This document shows positions 8,278 to 15,869 of a stretch of 64,000 bases of DNA, piece by piece. A program made the position numbers and the translations under genes. This DNA is from Streptomyces sp. DG1A-41 (lineage in GTDB: Bacteria > Actinomycetota > Actinomycetes > Streptomycetales > Streptomycetaceae): the NCBI RefSeq assembly GCF_037055355.1, contig NZ_CP146350.1:3185001-3249000 (forward strand), written 5' to 3'. How positions within the stretch are numbered: the stretch's first letter is position 1; every line of letters starts with the position of its first letter. The notes under the pieces were generated by a model. The model was not told the origin of the DNA. It ran no database searches and saw only the letters and a program-made list of their open reading frames with translations.

Positions 8278-9501
8278 TCACCAGATGCGCGGCCACCAGT
8301 CGGAGCGGACGCAGAACCTTCCACCGAGCCAGTACTCGACCCAGTCACCCAGGTCCAGCGGCGAGCAGTTCAGGGGCGGCGGAGACACCGGTGCGGGCTG
8401 TGGTGTCGGCAGCGGGAGCGGCGGGGGCCCGGTGGCGGAGAGCACGGACCGGTACACCTCGGCCGCCTGCGGATTCCGCCGGCACTGCCACACGCCGTGC
8501 GGGCAGTAGTCGGTGATCGTGTGGTACAGCGGCTTGTGCTCGTCGATCCAGGCGAGCATGCGCCGCATGTACTCTGCGTTGTCGCCGTTGCGGAACAGGC
8601 CCCATTCCGGATACGAAATGGGCTTGCGGTGTTCCTTCGCGAAGTCCACGTGGTCCTGCAGCCCGTACGGCTCGGTCACCTGTGCCTCGAAGGACAGCCC
8701 CTGCGGCTGGTCGTACGAGTCCATGCCGATGATGTCGACCGTGGCGTCCCCCGGATAGCACTCCGTCCAGGGAATGGCGTCACGCCCGCGACTCGGCGCG
8801 AAGTCGAACCGGAACTGCTGCCCCGTCACCGAACGCATGGCGGTGACGATCCTGTTCCAGTACGACTTCCACGCCTCCGGGTCCGGCCCGCACCGATGCG
8901 TGTACGTCGTGCCGTTCATCTCCCACCCGAGTACGAGCACGGTGTCCGGCACCCCCAACGCGACGAGCCGTTCGGCCAGACGGCGGTAGTGTCCGTCGAA
9001 CTCCCCTGCCGCACCCCGCCGCAACAGCGCACGCACCTCGTCATCGGACAGGCCCTCCTCATTGCGCTCCATCATGGGCACGTTGAGGACGAACATCCGG
9101 TCAGCCCTCTCCCGACGCCAGGCCGCCCAGACATCGAGGAAGCGGGGCCCGCCCTCGATGTTGCTCCAGAGGTCGCCCGGCAGATAGGTGCGCCCCACCC
9201 GCAGTTGGGCCCCGTTGAGCCACCGGCTGAACCCGGCCATACGGGCCACGCCGAGCGAGTCGTAGTGGAGGTAAGCGCCGAAGGCCGCCCGCGGGGCGAG
9301 CGGCACGGCCGGCAGGGGCAGCGCGGACGGGACGACGGCGGCGGGCGGGACCACGGCGGCTGTCGGCGCAGGCGTCTGGGCGGCCTCTCGGGCCCCGGCG
9401 TCCACGGCGTGTCCCAGTACCGGTACCAGGGCGGCCGACGCGAGAAGAACGGCCGCGACGTACAGAGGCCATCTTCTGCGACCCCGTTGCTGAGCGACCA
9501 T
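8278..9501 (-). CDS. Secreted GH26 beta-mannanase-like glycosidase
   Basis: The 407-residue protein starts with an Arg-rich region and a hydrophobic export/anchor helix (about residues 11-30), then a Pro/Ala linker. The GH26-type (beta/alpha)8 domain follows. E194 in LGWEMNG is the expected acid/base, E299 in SYPEWGLF the nucleophile, and the loop FDFAPSRGR is also typical. After the barrel comes a Pro-rich linker and a 30-residue Trp/Cys tail. I chose ATG at 9501 (AAAGGGG upstream) over a longer frame. Facing the polysaccharide operon, it probably trims or releases the polymer, which hints at a beta-manno or related backbone. The substrate is an inference. Confidence 0.82.
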   Translation of the reverse strand: MVAQQRGRRRWPLYVAAVLLASAALVPVLGHAVDAGAREAAQTPAPTAAVVPPAAVVPSALPLPAVPLAPRAAFGAYLHYDSLGVARMAGFSRWLNGAQLRVGRTYLPGDLWSNIEGGPRFLDVWAAWRRERADRMFVLNVPMMERNEEGLSDDEVRALLRRGAAGEFDGHYRRLAERLVALGVPDTVLVLGWEMNGTTYTHRCGPDPEAWKSYWNRIVTAMRSVTGQQFRFDFAPSRGRDAIPWTECYPGDATVDIIGMDSYDQPQGLSFEAQVTEPYGLQDHVDFAKEHRKPISYPEWGLFRNGDNAEYMRRMLAWIDEHKPLYHTITDYCPHGVWQCRRNPQAAEVYRSVLSATGPPPLPLPTPQPAPVSPPPLNCSPLDLGDWVEYWLGGRFCVRSDWWPRIW

Positions 9502-9771
9502 GGCTGCCCCTTTCTCCGCGCATCCCGGCAGCAACCGAACCGCGCGGAGTGCCACACGTTTATCCGAATTCAATTCACTGATCAGTCATGTGTTTGCCCG
9601 TACGTACCGACTGAGTCCTCTGCCTCGGCAGCCCCTGACCACCCGCACGAGTGAGCCGTGAGCGAGGAAAACGAAGGCGACGCGCGACTGGAGCATGGCG
9701 GGGTCGGCCTTGGGGACCGGAGAAAGCACCCGGGTGCCGGACGCGGCGCGTCCGGCACCCGGAGCAGAGCA

Positions 9772-11061
9772 CTACCGACGGGACGCGGCCCGGCCTCGTC
9801 GGTACATGATCACGCCACTTGTCAGCAGCACCGCCGCGGCCCCCGATGCCGCGATGGCCTGCTTGTCCAGGCCGGTCTCGGGGAGCTGGGGCGGCTCCGC
9901 CGGTGGCGAGACGGGCGGCTTCGCCGGGGGCTCGGAGTGTCGAGGCGGCTCCTTGGCCGGCGGAGTGGTGGCGGGAGGCGACGATGTGGGTGGCTTCGTC
10001 GTCGGCGGCCTGTGAGTGGGCGGCGGAGACGTGGGCGGCTTCGTGGGCGGTGTGTCGCCGTAGCCGCTGTCGTGGCCGTAGCCTCCTGGCGCGTCTGAGT
10101 CGTCACCGTAGCCGCTGTCGTGGCCGTAGCCTTTCGGCGCGTCTGAGTCGTCACCGTAGCCGCTGTCGTGGCCGTAGCCTTTCGGCGCGTCTGAGTCGTC
10201 GCCGTCGCCAGTGTCGTGGCCGTAGCCTTTCGGCGCGTCTGAGTCGTCGCCGTCGCCAGTGTCGTGGCCGTAGCCTTTCGGCGCGTCTGAGTCGTCGCCG
10301 TAGCCACCGTCATGTCCGGAGCCGGCGTCCTCACCACTGCCGGCATCCTCCCCGTAGTCACCGTCGTCCTCGGCGACCACGTCCTCACCACTGCCGGCAT
10401 CCTCGCCGGAGCCGGCGTCCTCACCGCTGCCGGCATCCTCCCCGTAGTCACCGTCGTCCTCGGCGACCACGTCCTCACCACTGCCGGCATCCTCGCCGTA
10501 GCCACCGCCATGTCCGGAGTCGGCATCCTCGCCGTAGCCACCGTCCTCCGCGGCGACCACGTCCTCACCACTGCCGGCATCCTCGCCGGAGCCGGCGTCC
10601 TCACCACTGCCGGCATCCTCGGCCCCAACCTCAACATCATCGCCGTACCCGCTGTCACTACTGGGGGCACTGCTGGGGGCACTGCTCGGGGCACTGCTCG
10701 GGGCACTGCTCGGGGCACTGCTCGGGGCACTGCTCGGGCCGCTGTCGCCGTACCCAATGGCACTGAGGTAACCGGGCACATCGACATCGACATCATCGGT
10801 GTCGTTGCCAACGCCGCCGGGCCCGCGGTCATCGCTGTGCGCGGCGTCGTCCGGGGTGCCTGACGATGCGCGCGGGTTCGGGCCGCTGGTGAGGGAGCTC
10901 CCGACGGGCGGGTCGGTCACGGCACTCATGTCGTTGGACTTGTCAGCTGCGCTGACGGACACCTCGGCTTGCGTGTCCGCGAACGCCGTGATGCCGTACA
11001 AGGGCAGGATGCTCGTCGCGGCGGCAGCCACGACCATTCCCCTACTCAGGTTCTTTCGCAA
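9772..11061 (-). CDS. LPETG-anchored, repeat-rich acidic surface protein
   Basis: The 429-residue product begins with a signal peptide (MRKNLSRGMVVAAAATS) that resembles long-chaplin leaders as I remember them. A Ser/Asp-rich region with PSSA tetrapeptides comes next, then repeats of GSGEDA/GYGED type, then five copies of a 16-residue GYGDDSDAPKGYGHDS-type unit, and then a Pro/Thr wall-spanning segment. It ends with LPETG (393-397), a hydrophobic helix and an Arg-rich tail, the layout of a sortase substrate. No recognisable chaplin hydrophobic domain remains. The start is TTG at 11061 with AGGAAG about 10 bases upstream. The function is unknown, and the very acidic repeats suggest a hydrated or ion-binding cell-wall polymer. 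Confidence 0.8.
   Translation of the reverse strand: MRKNLSRGMVVAAAATSILPLYGITAFADTQAEVSVSAADKSNDMSAVTDPPVGSSLTSGPNPRASSGTPDDAAHSDDRGPGGVGNDTDDVDVDVPGYLSAIGYGDSGPSSAPSSAPSSAPSSAPSSAPSSAPSSDSGYGDDVEVGAEDAGSGEDAGSGEDAGSGEDVVAAEDGGYGEDADSGHGGGYGEDAGSGEDVVAEDDGDYGEDAGSGEDAGSGEDAGSGEDVVAEDDGDYGEDAGSGEDAGSGHDGGYGDDSDAPKGYGHDTGDGDDSDAPKGYGHDTGDGDDSDAPKGYGHDSGYGDDSDAPKGYGHDSGYGDDSDAPGGYGHDSGYGDTPPTKPPTSPPPTHRPPTTKPPTSSPPATTPPAKEPPRHSEPPAKPPVSPPAEPPQLPETGLDKQAIAASGAAAVLLTSGVIMYRRGRAASRR
10056..10295 (-). repeat. 48-bp tandem repeat x5 inside the LPETG protein gene
   Basis: Five consecutive, nearly identical 48-base units encode the 16-residue Gly/Tyr/Asp/Ser repeat, followed by a partial unit. Most differences are single bases. 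Such nucleotide-level identity suggests recent unit duplication, so copy number may vary between strains. Confidence 0.85.
10315..10620 (-). repeat. Imperfect GED-type repeats in the LPETG protein gene
   Basis: Recurring blocks encode GSGEDA, VVAEDDGDYGED and GGYGED, with longer duplicated blocks about 125 bases apart. This is a second, older repeat family in the same gene. Confidence 0.75.
10659..10739 (-). repeat. 12-bp tandem repeat encoding PSSA tetrapeptides
   Basis: About seven copies of a 12-base unit (GCACTGCTCGGG on the + strand) encode a Pro-Ser-Ser-Ala run next to the N-terminal region of the LPETG protein. Confidence 0.85.
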
Positions 11062-11147
11062 TCTAGTCGTCTTCCTGTTCGAAGAAAAGGGGAAACCACA
11101 GGCCGGAATCGCGCGGGATTGCGTGCAACAGATCGCACCGCACCGCG

Positions 11148-11408
11148 TCAGCGATTCCTCCTCTTCTTACGGCTGCGACCTGGGATGGCTTCTCGCCTCC
11201 CGTAGTTCCGCCTCCGCTGGATCTTCTGGCTGGTCCAGTGATGAGAACCGGTGAAGTGCCAGTACCTACATTCCGAGCATCGGTAGATGCGGTCGGGGAT
11301 CTTCTCCAACAAAGGCTGTTTGATCAGCCAGATCCTCGCCTCGGATTCGGTACGAAACGATGCTTTACCGGTTTCTGGACAACGCGGCAGGATGATCGTA
11401 TCAGTCAT
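11148..11408 (-). CDS. Small zinc-finger-like basic protein, hypothetical
   Basis: This 86-residue basic protein has CPETGK near the N-terminus and YRCSECRYWHFT in the middle, so CxxC plus C/H residues could bind one zinc ion. The C-terminus is a dense Arg/Lys tail. I chose the internal ATG at 11408 because a strong GGAGGGAAT site sits directly upstream. The longer in-frame start at 11516 has none. The composition is visibly less GC-rich than the flanks, which suggests transfer. Similar short CPxTGK...CxxCxxWH proteins occur in actinobacterial mobile DNA as far as I recall. The function is unknown, and nucleic-acid binding is a guess. Confidence 0.7.
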   Translation of the reverse strand: MTDTIILPRCPETGKASFRTESEARIWLIKQPLLEKIPDRIYRCSECRYWHFTGSHHWTSQKIQRRRNYGRREAIPGRSRKKRRNR

Positions 11409-11926
11409 ATTCCCTCCGAGGCGCGATGCGACGCACATCCCTCTGGGTGGTACCGATACTGCATCGGCAGGAAAGCGTCCATCAAGCAGGTGACACTCTT
11501 CCGGGCGAACAGCCATTGATTTTAATCCGAACGGCCCTGTACGGCGACTGACATGAATTGCACTGATCGGGCGGCACTCGGGACGACTTCACCATCTGTG
11601 CCGCACTGCACCCACGCGCTCGACCACGTGCCGAGCTCACCGGCCACGGAAAAGAAAGAGCGGCCATCGGAATGGATGGCCGCAGCCGACAGGGCGCCGG
11701 CTCTCGATCAGCGACTGCCATGAACGCCAGCGATACGACGTCACGGCGATCAGTAGCTGGTGAAACAGAAAGCGCCTCTCTCTCGGCGGATCAGAATGTC
11801 ACCTAATCCGCCTCCAGGGAAAGACGCTTCCAGCCAGGCTGCGATTCCAAAGGGAATCCACAGGAAAGGCCCTGACCGCCGAACTGCAGTCGAACGGTCA
11901 AAGCCTCCCAGGAGGACTCAGGTCGT
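11409..11926. other. Low-GC intergenic stretch without a supported gene
   Basis: These 518 bases lie between the small zinc protein and the first Asn/Thr-rich gene. Open frames here have no ribosome sites or recognisable domains. Base composition is lower in GC than most of the window. I see nothing else that can be assigned. Confidence 0.5.
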
Positions 11927-12157
11927 TCAGACCACTGGGGGCAGCGTGACCGAGACCGTGGCCGTGGCCGTGTTGGTGTTGGTGTTGGTGTTGCTGTTGG
12001 TGTTCTCGTTGACGATGATGATGTCGTCGACGCTGTTAGACGAGTCCTCCTTCTTGTCCTCGTCCCAGCAGGAGGCGCTGGCAGCCGAGGCGGAACCCGC
12101 GAGAATGGCCACCGCCGCGAGGGCCGACGCAGCACCCCGCTTCATGGTCTTACGCAT
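11927..12157 (-). CDS. Tiny secreted Asn/Thr-rich protein (copy 1)
   Basis: This 76-residue precursor has a clear signal peptide, MRKTMKRGAASALAAVAILAGSASA, with cleavage probably after an ASA. The mature peptide of about 49 residues has an acidic start (CWDEDKKED), a short hydrophobic strand (DDIIIVN), alternating Asn/Thr residues (NTNSNTNTNT) and TATATVSVTLPPVV. Alternating polar beta-prone residues recall amyloid-type fibre proteins, but no known family is recognisable. I chose ATG at 12157 because of the GGAGAT site just upstream. Copy 2 at 12860-13156 shares the leader, core and upstream region. The function is unknown, and a surface or fibre role is inference. Confidence 0.72.
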   Translation of the reverse strand: MRKTMKRGAASALAAVAILAGSASAASASCWDEDKKEDSSNSVDDIIIVNENTNSNTNTNTNTATATVSVTLPPVV

Positions 12158-12358
12158 TTGAAATCTCCAATCTGTTTCTTCCCCACTGGAAGAACGGGAC
12201 CGATATTGCCGCGACACCGAAGGCCGCACAACTCAGAAACACCAAGAGCCCGGAACTTCATCCAAATGGCCCTGCAGTTCAGGTGATATTAATTACCGAG
12301 TGCGCAGACCACACCCGGTCGGCTGCCCAATAAAGCGCCGGCCTTCTGGACGACGGCG

Positions 12359-12451
12359 TCAGGCGAAGGTCTGCTGCGGAGCGGCCTGTGTCGGCGCGGC
12401 AGGGAAGAGCAGCGCGGAAGCCGGCAGCACGGTGGCCACCGCACAGAGCAT
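12359..12451 (-). pseudogene. Truncated paralogue of the small secreted Cys protein (signal peptide only)
   Basis: A 30-codon frame starting at ATG 12451 (GGAGGG upstream) encodes MLCAVATVLPASALLFPAAPTQAA followed by PQQTFA and a stop. It matches the leader of the gene at 15284-15631 (MLRSAATVLLASTPLVAAAPAQAAAQQPF) at both protein and DNA level. The match breaks off just where the first mature cysteine would follow. The upstream hairpin is shared as well. It looks like a decayed duplicate that kept its promoter-proximal part. Whether the leader peptide is still made is unknown. Confidence 0.6.
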
Positions 12452-12470
12452 GCCCTCCGGGATAGCAATA

Positions 12471-12497
12471 GGGCCGACCGCCATAGGCGGTCGGCCC
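12471..12497. terminator. 12-bp perfect hairpin upstream of the truncated paralogue
   Basis: GGGCCGACCGCC and GGCGGTCGGCCC pair perfectly around a 3-base ATA loop. There is no T-tract. A very similar hairpin (15654-15680) lies at the same place upstream of the intact paralogue, so it may be a leader element rather than a terminator. Confidence 0.5.
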
Positions 12498-12859
12498 TAC
12501 GTTCTAGGCACCTAAATGTTCTTAGATACCTTTCGGGAAGATGTGATCACGGGCATGTGCATGCAGACCCGCAACACGCGTGCGCTGTCCAGCCATGAAT
12601 CACCGGCGTCAGGGCACGGCAACCCCGTCACTACTCCGGCAACCGGCGAACAGCGGAATGCGCGGCTCGACGCCGCGCATTCGCCGTGGGTTTGCGACCG
12701 CTCGAGCGAAGCACCTCTCCCCCGGCGGATGAGGATGTCACCCCATCCGCCCGTCAGGGAAGGATGCTTTCAGGTCGGGTCACGATCCCCAAGAGAATCA
12801 CGTGACCGCCGAACTAGATTCGAACGATCACAAGCCGACTCCGTAGGGCTCAACCAATA
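12498..12859. other. Intergenic stretch without a supported gene
   Basis: This lies between the conserved hairpin and the second Asn/Thr-rich gene. The part just after that gene's stop resembles the matching part after copy 1 (an AAGGATGCTTTC-like stretch and nearby sequence), so the duplication includes the 3' flank. No gene is supported. Confidence 0.45.
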
Positions 12860-13156
12860 TCAGAGGCCGAGGCCGAGGACGCCAAGGAGGGTAGGCGCGG
12901 GGGCCTGCTGGCCAGCGGCGCCCGCCGCAGCCGGGGCCGGCTCCGGCGCGGGCGGCGGAAGGGTGACCGTCGCGGTGGCGGTGGCGGTGTTGTCGTTGGT
13001 GTTGCTGTTCGTGTTGTCATTGTCGTTGACGATGACAATGCCCGACTCGTCGCTCCCGCGCACGTCCTCGACGGCGCTGGCAGCCGAGGCGGAACCCGCG
13101 AGGAGGGCCACCGCCGCGAGGGTCGACGCAGCACCCCGCTTCATGGTCTTGCGCAT
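12860..13156 (-). CDS. Secreted Asn/Thr-rich protein (copy 2) with Pro/Ala tail
   Basis: This is a 98-residue paralogue of the gene at 11927-12157. The signal peptide (MRKTMKRGAASTLAAVALLAG) is almost identical. The core is GIVIVNDNDNTNSNTNDNT followed by a TATATV strand. It continues into a Pro/Ala-rich tail ending LLGVLGLGL, which copy 1 lacks. The ATG at 13156 has GGAGATATC upstream, and about 70 bases of upstream DNA including CAATATCGGT are conserved with copy 1. The hydrophobic C-terminus could be a membrane or assembly element. The family is unknown to me. Confidence 0.72.
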   Translation of the reverse strand: MRKTMKRGAASTLAAVALLAGSASAASAVEDVRGSDESGIVIVNDNDNTNSNTNDNTATATATVTLPPPAPEPAPAAAGAAGQQAPAPTLLGVLGLGL

Positions 13157-13574
13157 TTGATATCTCCGTTCTGTCTCTTCCCGGTTGGAAGAACGAAACC
13201 GATATTGCCTCAAGACGGAACCAGGCACCACTTGGAATGCCTGTGGCTCCGGAACTTCATCCACATGGCCCCCTGGGGCAGGTAATACGAAGTGCAGAAT
13301 GCCCAGCTCACGCCTCACCATTGACCCAATGGAGTAATGACACACCGGCTACGCAGCAGAGTTGAATCACCGTTTCTATTTCGAACCACCGACCGAATGC
13401 GCGCTCGATGGGGATCATTCGGTCGTGGTCCCGGCGTCGGGCCGAGGTGCCTCGAGCTGCGACTGTGGTACTCCGGCCAGGCCAACCACTCCACCGACAA
13501 GGCCAGTTGGAAGCCCCCGAGGCTGTCATGTCGTGTCAAGCCGCCTGAGGAAGCTCTTGCAGTCAGGCTGGATT
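13157..13574. promoter_or_regulatory. Upstream region of copy 2; no gene supported
   Basis: Blocks shared with the region upstream of copy 1 include GGCAATATCGGT at about 25 bases before the ribosome site and a GGAACTTCATCCA block further out. These probably hold the common promoter. The remainder, up to the IS110 relic, has no supported gene. Confidence 0.4.
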
Positions 13575-14110
13575 CCTTCGTTCGGCAATCCTCATCGTCT
13601 GGCGGCAGATGTTGCCCTTGAGACATTGCTGCGCGGCACGGGGCCCTTGCCCTCGCTGAGATGGCGGGCGATGTATGTCTTCATGGCAGGAGCGAGCATC
13701 CTGATCAGAGTGATCGTGCGCCCTCGGTTCAGCCGGCGGTCGCCGCCCGCCCCCGGTGCAGGGCGAAGGCTGCCTCGGGGCGGAGTCGGCCCAGAAAAGC
13801 GGCCAACTGAGTACTCTGCGCTGCAGCGTTCGCCCGACGCCGAGCAAGCCCAAGAGCTCGGCGGTCAGTTGCGGATGAGCTGGAGGAGTTTGTTCTCCAA
13901 CTCGTCGGCCTCGGCCTGGAGGTGGCGGATACGCTGGGCAGTAGAACGCAGAGCGCGGATAGTCACGCGGTGCTCGCCGGACGACGCGGGGCGGTGCCGT
14001 GGGGCCGGCACCGCGCAGCGCATGACCTGCTGCGGTCCGCCGAGGCAACGCAGTTCGGCATGGAAGTCATCCAGGCGCGGATAACAGCACGCGCAGCGCC
14101 TCGCGTTCTC
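13575..14110 (-). pseudogene. Decayed IS110-family transposase
   Basis: Frames on the minus strand carry IS110 C-terminal landmarks spread over three phases. They are a coiled segment IRHLQAEADELENKLLQLI, then LLGLLGVG (the usual PGVG region), then GGDRRLNRGRTITLIRMLAPAMKTYIARHLSEGK (matching the family's GGDRQANxALHxIALTRM..KAYVARRTAEGK) and finally QCLKGNICRQ (family CLKRYIAREI). Stops and frameshifts make it non-functional. No terminal repeats could be defined. Confidence 0.6.
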
Positions 14111-14429
14111 CGCGGCTTCAGGGCTGGATGACGTGCTCGGCGGCCAGGGCCTCACTCGCCGCGCGGATGGCTCGAGCGTGTCCGACTTGCGGCCCGCACG
14201 GACCGGCGGGCGCTTGGGCCGCAGACCCCGACGCCGCGTTCACCAGCGTCCTCAAGAAGGGCGGCGGGGACGGCGCCGTAGCTGCCGATTCCTTCGAGTG
14301 CCCAGCAGCGGCTCTTCGCGGTCATGCAGGAGGGCCGCTAGAGATCTTTGAGGACGCAGGTTACTTGGGTCCGTGACGGCTGTCGTGGCTGCGCCGTGCG
14401 GCGGGACGAGGTGGCCCGACTCTGACCTC

Positions 14430-14715
14430 CAAGGCCCCGGCGGTACCCGCTGCAAGCTCGGTGCGGGTCAAGCACCGATGCTGTTAGCCGTGTCGATGTC
14501 GGCCCGTCCGCCATCGCCTGGCGACCAGTGCTGGACTTTGGCGGATCGCCGAGGTCGTGCGCCACCGGTTCGTCGTCGAGTACGCCCTGGCGGGGCTGGA
14601 GCTGCTGCACCGCATCGGCTGAAGCGTGCGGGTCTCGTCCCGCAGGGCCACCGAACGCGACGAGGAGAAGATCGCCGCCCGGTAGGACGAGCAGTGGCCT
14701 GTCATGAGACGGCCA
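14430..14715 (+). pseudogene. Decayed IS630-family transposase fragment
   Basis: In shifting forward frames there is GPGGTRCKLGAGQ, then DQCWTLA, then IAEVVRHRFVVEYALAGLELL, then SVRVSSRRATERDEEKIAAR and EQWPV. This is the order of the winged-helix and linker region of IS630 transposases (GPGGSRCKL..DQCWTLARIAEVVRRRF..EYTLAGL). Internal stops and frameshifts are present and the DDE catalytic part is missing. Confidence 0.6.
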
Positions 14716-15283
14716 TCAACGGAACCTCAACAACCAGATCAGCCGTTGAATTGGCACACCCCCTACGGCGCGTACGGCTGCGAGTCGGCTGATCGTGGAG
14801 AGCTGAGACGGCGCCGTGTTGTCGCTACTCGTACCTCTTCGGACCGACATGCCCTACTCCCACAACCCGGCACGTCCACAGGGTGCTGAGCGAGCCCCGG
14901 CCAAGATGACGCCGGGCATCCACCTCCTCGCGGGCTACGCGCGAGGTCTTCGTCCTCAACTGCGGGGTGCTGGTCCGGGGAGCCGGAGAGTGCTGCGGCA
15001 ACTGCGGGACGGGAGTGCGGGACGGGATGCTGGTCTGAAGTGGTCAGCGACTGTAAGCAGGTGGCGAAGCCGGTGATGCGTCCACTTCCCATCATGGGCA
15101 CGGGCGGCTTCGTCACTGATGGCCTTGTGGAACGCGCGGAGTTCATCTCCGCTTCCAGGTCCATACCGATGCCGGGGCATGCCCGACGACCTGTCGGCGG
15201 TGGCCGCCGTCCACCCGGACCCTGCGGATCAAGGAATGGGCGGCGACCGTATCCGTCAGACTGCTGCCGACGAGCAAGTGCCG
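14716..15283. other. Relic-rich stretch without a supported gene
   Basis: These 568 bases hold only short frames without ribosome sites. One minus-strand frame near 15180-15060 reads DELRAFHKAISDEAARAHDGKWTHHRLRHLL, which looks protein-like but is broken. It is probably remains of inserted DNA. Confidence 0.4.
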
Positions 15284-15631
15284 TCAGCAGTTGCCGATCT
15301 GGGTGCTCGCACCGTCGGTCTTCAGCGTGGCGCAGACCTCCGGGGTTTTGGGCAAGGTGACGGTGAAGGTCTCTTCGACACCGGCCTCAACGGTCTTCTC
15401 AACGCTCGCGAGCACGGTGCCGTCGCCATCGGCGATGTGCACACTGACAGTCCGCTCCTGCTCGCAGGTAACACCGACTCTGACCGAAGTGATCACCTTG
15501 TTGCTGACCGTGTTGAGGCTGACGCCGCAGGGGAAGGGCTGCTGGGCAGCGGCCTGCGCGGGCGCGGCGGCGACGAGCGGTGTGGAAGCCAGCAGCACGG
15601 TGGCCGCCGAACGGAGCATGCGATGAGGCAT
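15284..15631 (-). CDS. Small secreted four-cysteine protein, hypothetical
   Basis: This 115-residue precursor has a signal peptide ending around AAPAQAAAQ. The mature part of about 88 residues has four cysteines (PFPCGVSL, GVTCEQER, EVCATL and the C-terminal GNC), suggesting two disulfides. Alternating hydrophobic strands (ITSVRVGVTC, RTVSVHIAD, ETFTVTLP) fit a small beta-sandwich. ATG 15631 has CCAGGAG upstream. A hairpin at 15654-15680 sits just before the ribosome site. A truncated copy lies at 12359-12451. The family is not recognised. The export signal is clear but the role is unknown. Confidence 0.7.
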   Translation of the reverse strand: MPHRMLRSAATVLLASTPLVAAAPAQAAAQQPFPCGVSLNTVSNKVITSVRVGVTCEQERTVSVHIADGDGTVLASVEKTVEAGVEETFTVTLPKTPEVCATLKTDGASTQIGNC

Positions 15632-15653
15632 TGGTTCTCCTGGGTGTCAATCG

Positions 15654-15680
15654 GGCCGACCGCGCCTTAGGCGGTCGGCC
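15654..15680 (-). promoter_or_regulatory. Leader hairpin before the small secreted protein gene
   Basis: GGCCGACCGC and GCGGTCGGCC pair around a short GCCTTAG interior, 14 bases upstream of the ribosome site. It is duplicated with the truncated paralogue. It could be an attenuator, a stabilising 5' hairpin, or the terminator of an upstream transcript. Confidence 0.4.
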
Positions 15681-15869
15681 TCTCGATCGCGGCGCCAATA
15701 AATTTCCCTTAAGCGCCATTTGGGGTAGATGTGACCACGGTTCGCACGATCCCCGCAACATGGCGCGTTCCAGCGGATGACCGGATACGCCACTCGGGTG
15801 GACCGATGTTCGTGCCCCCGGTACCTGCCTGTACGGGAGCGTCGGCTCCCGTAGACTGCGTCGATTTCG

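Noticed and set aside
10056..10739. Regular repeats that could be mistaken for a CRISPR array
   Set aside because: Units are contiguous, in frame and translate into a protein repeat. There are no unique spacers and no cas genes.
11927..13156. Identification of the Asn/Thr-rich pair as rodlins
   Set aside because: The conserved rodlin features that I remember (longer mature part, conserved Cys region) are missing. Only size, export and position are similar.
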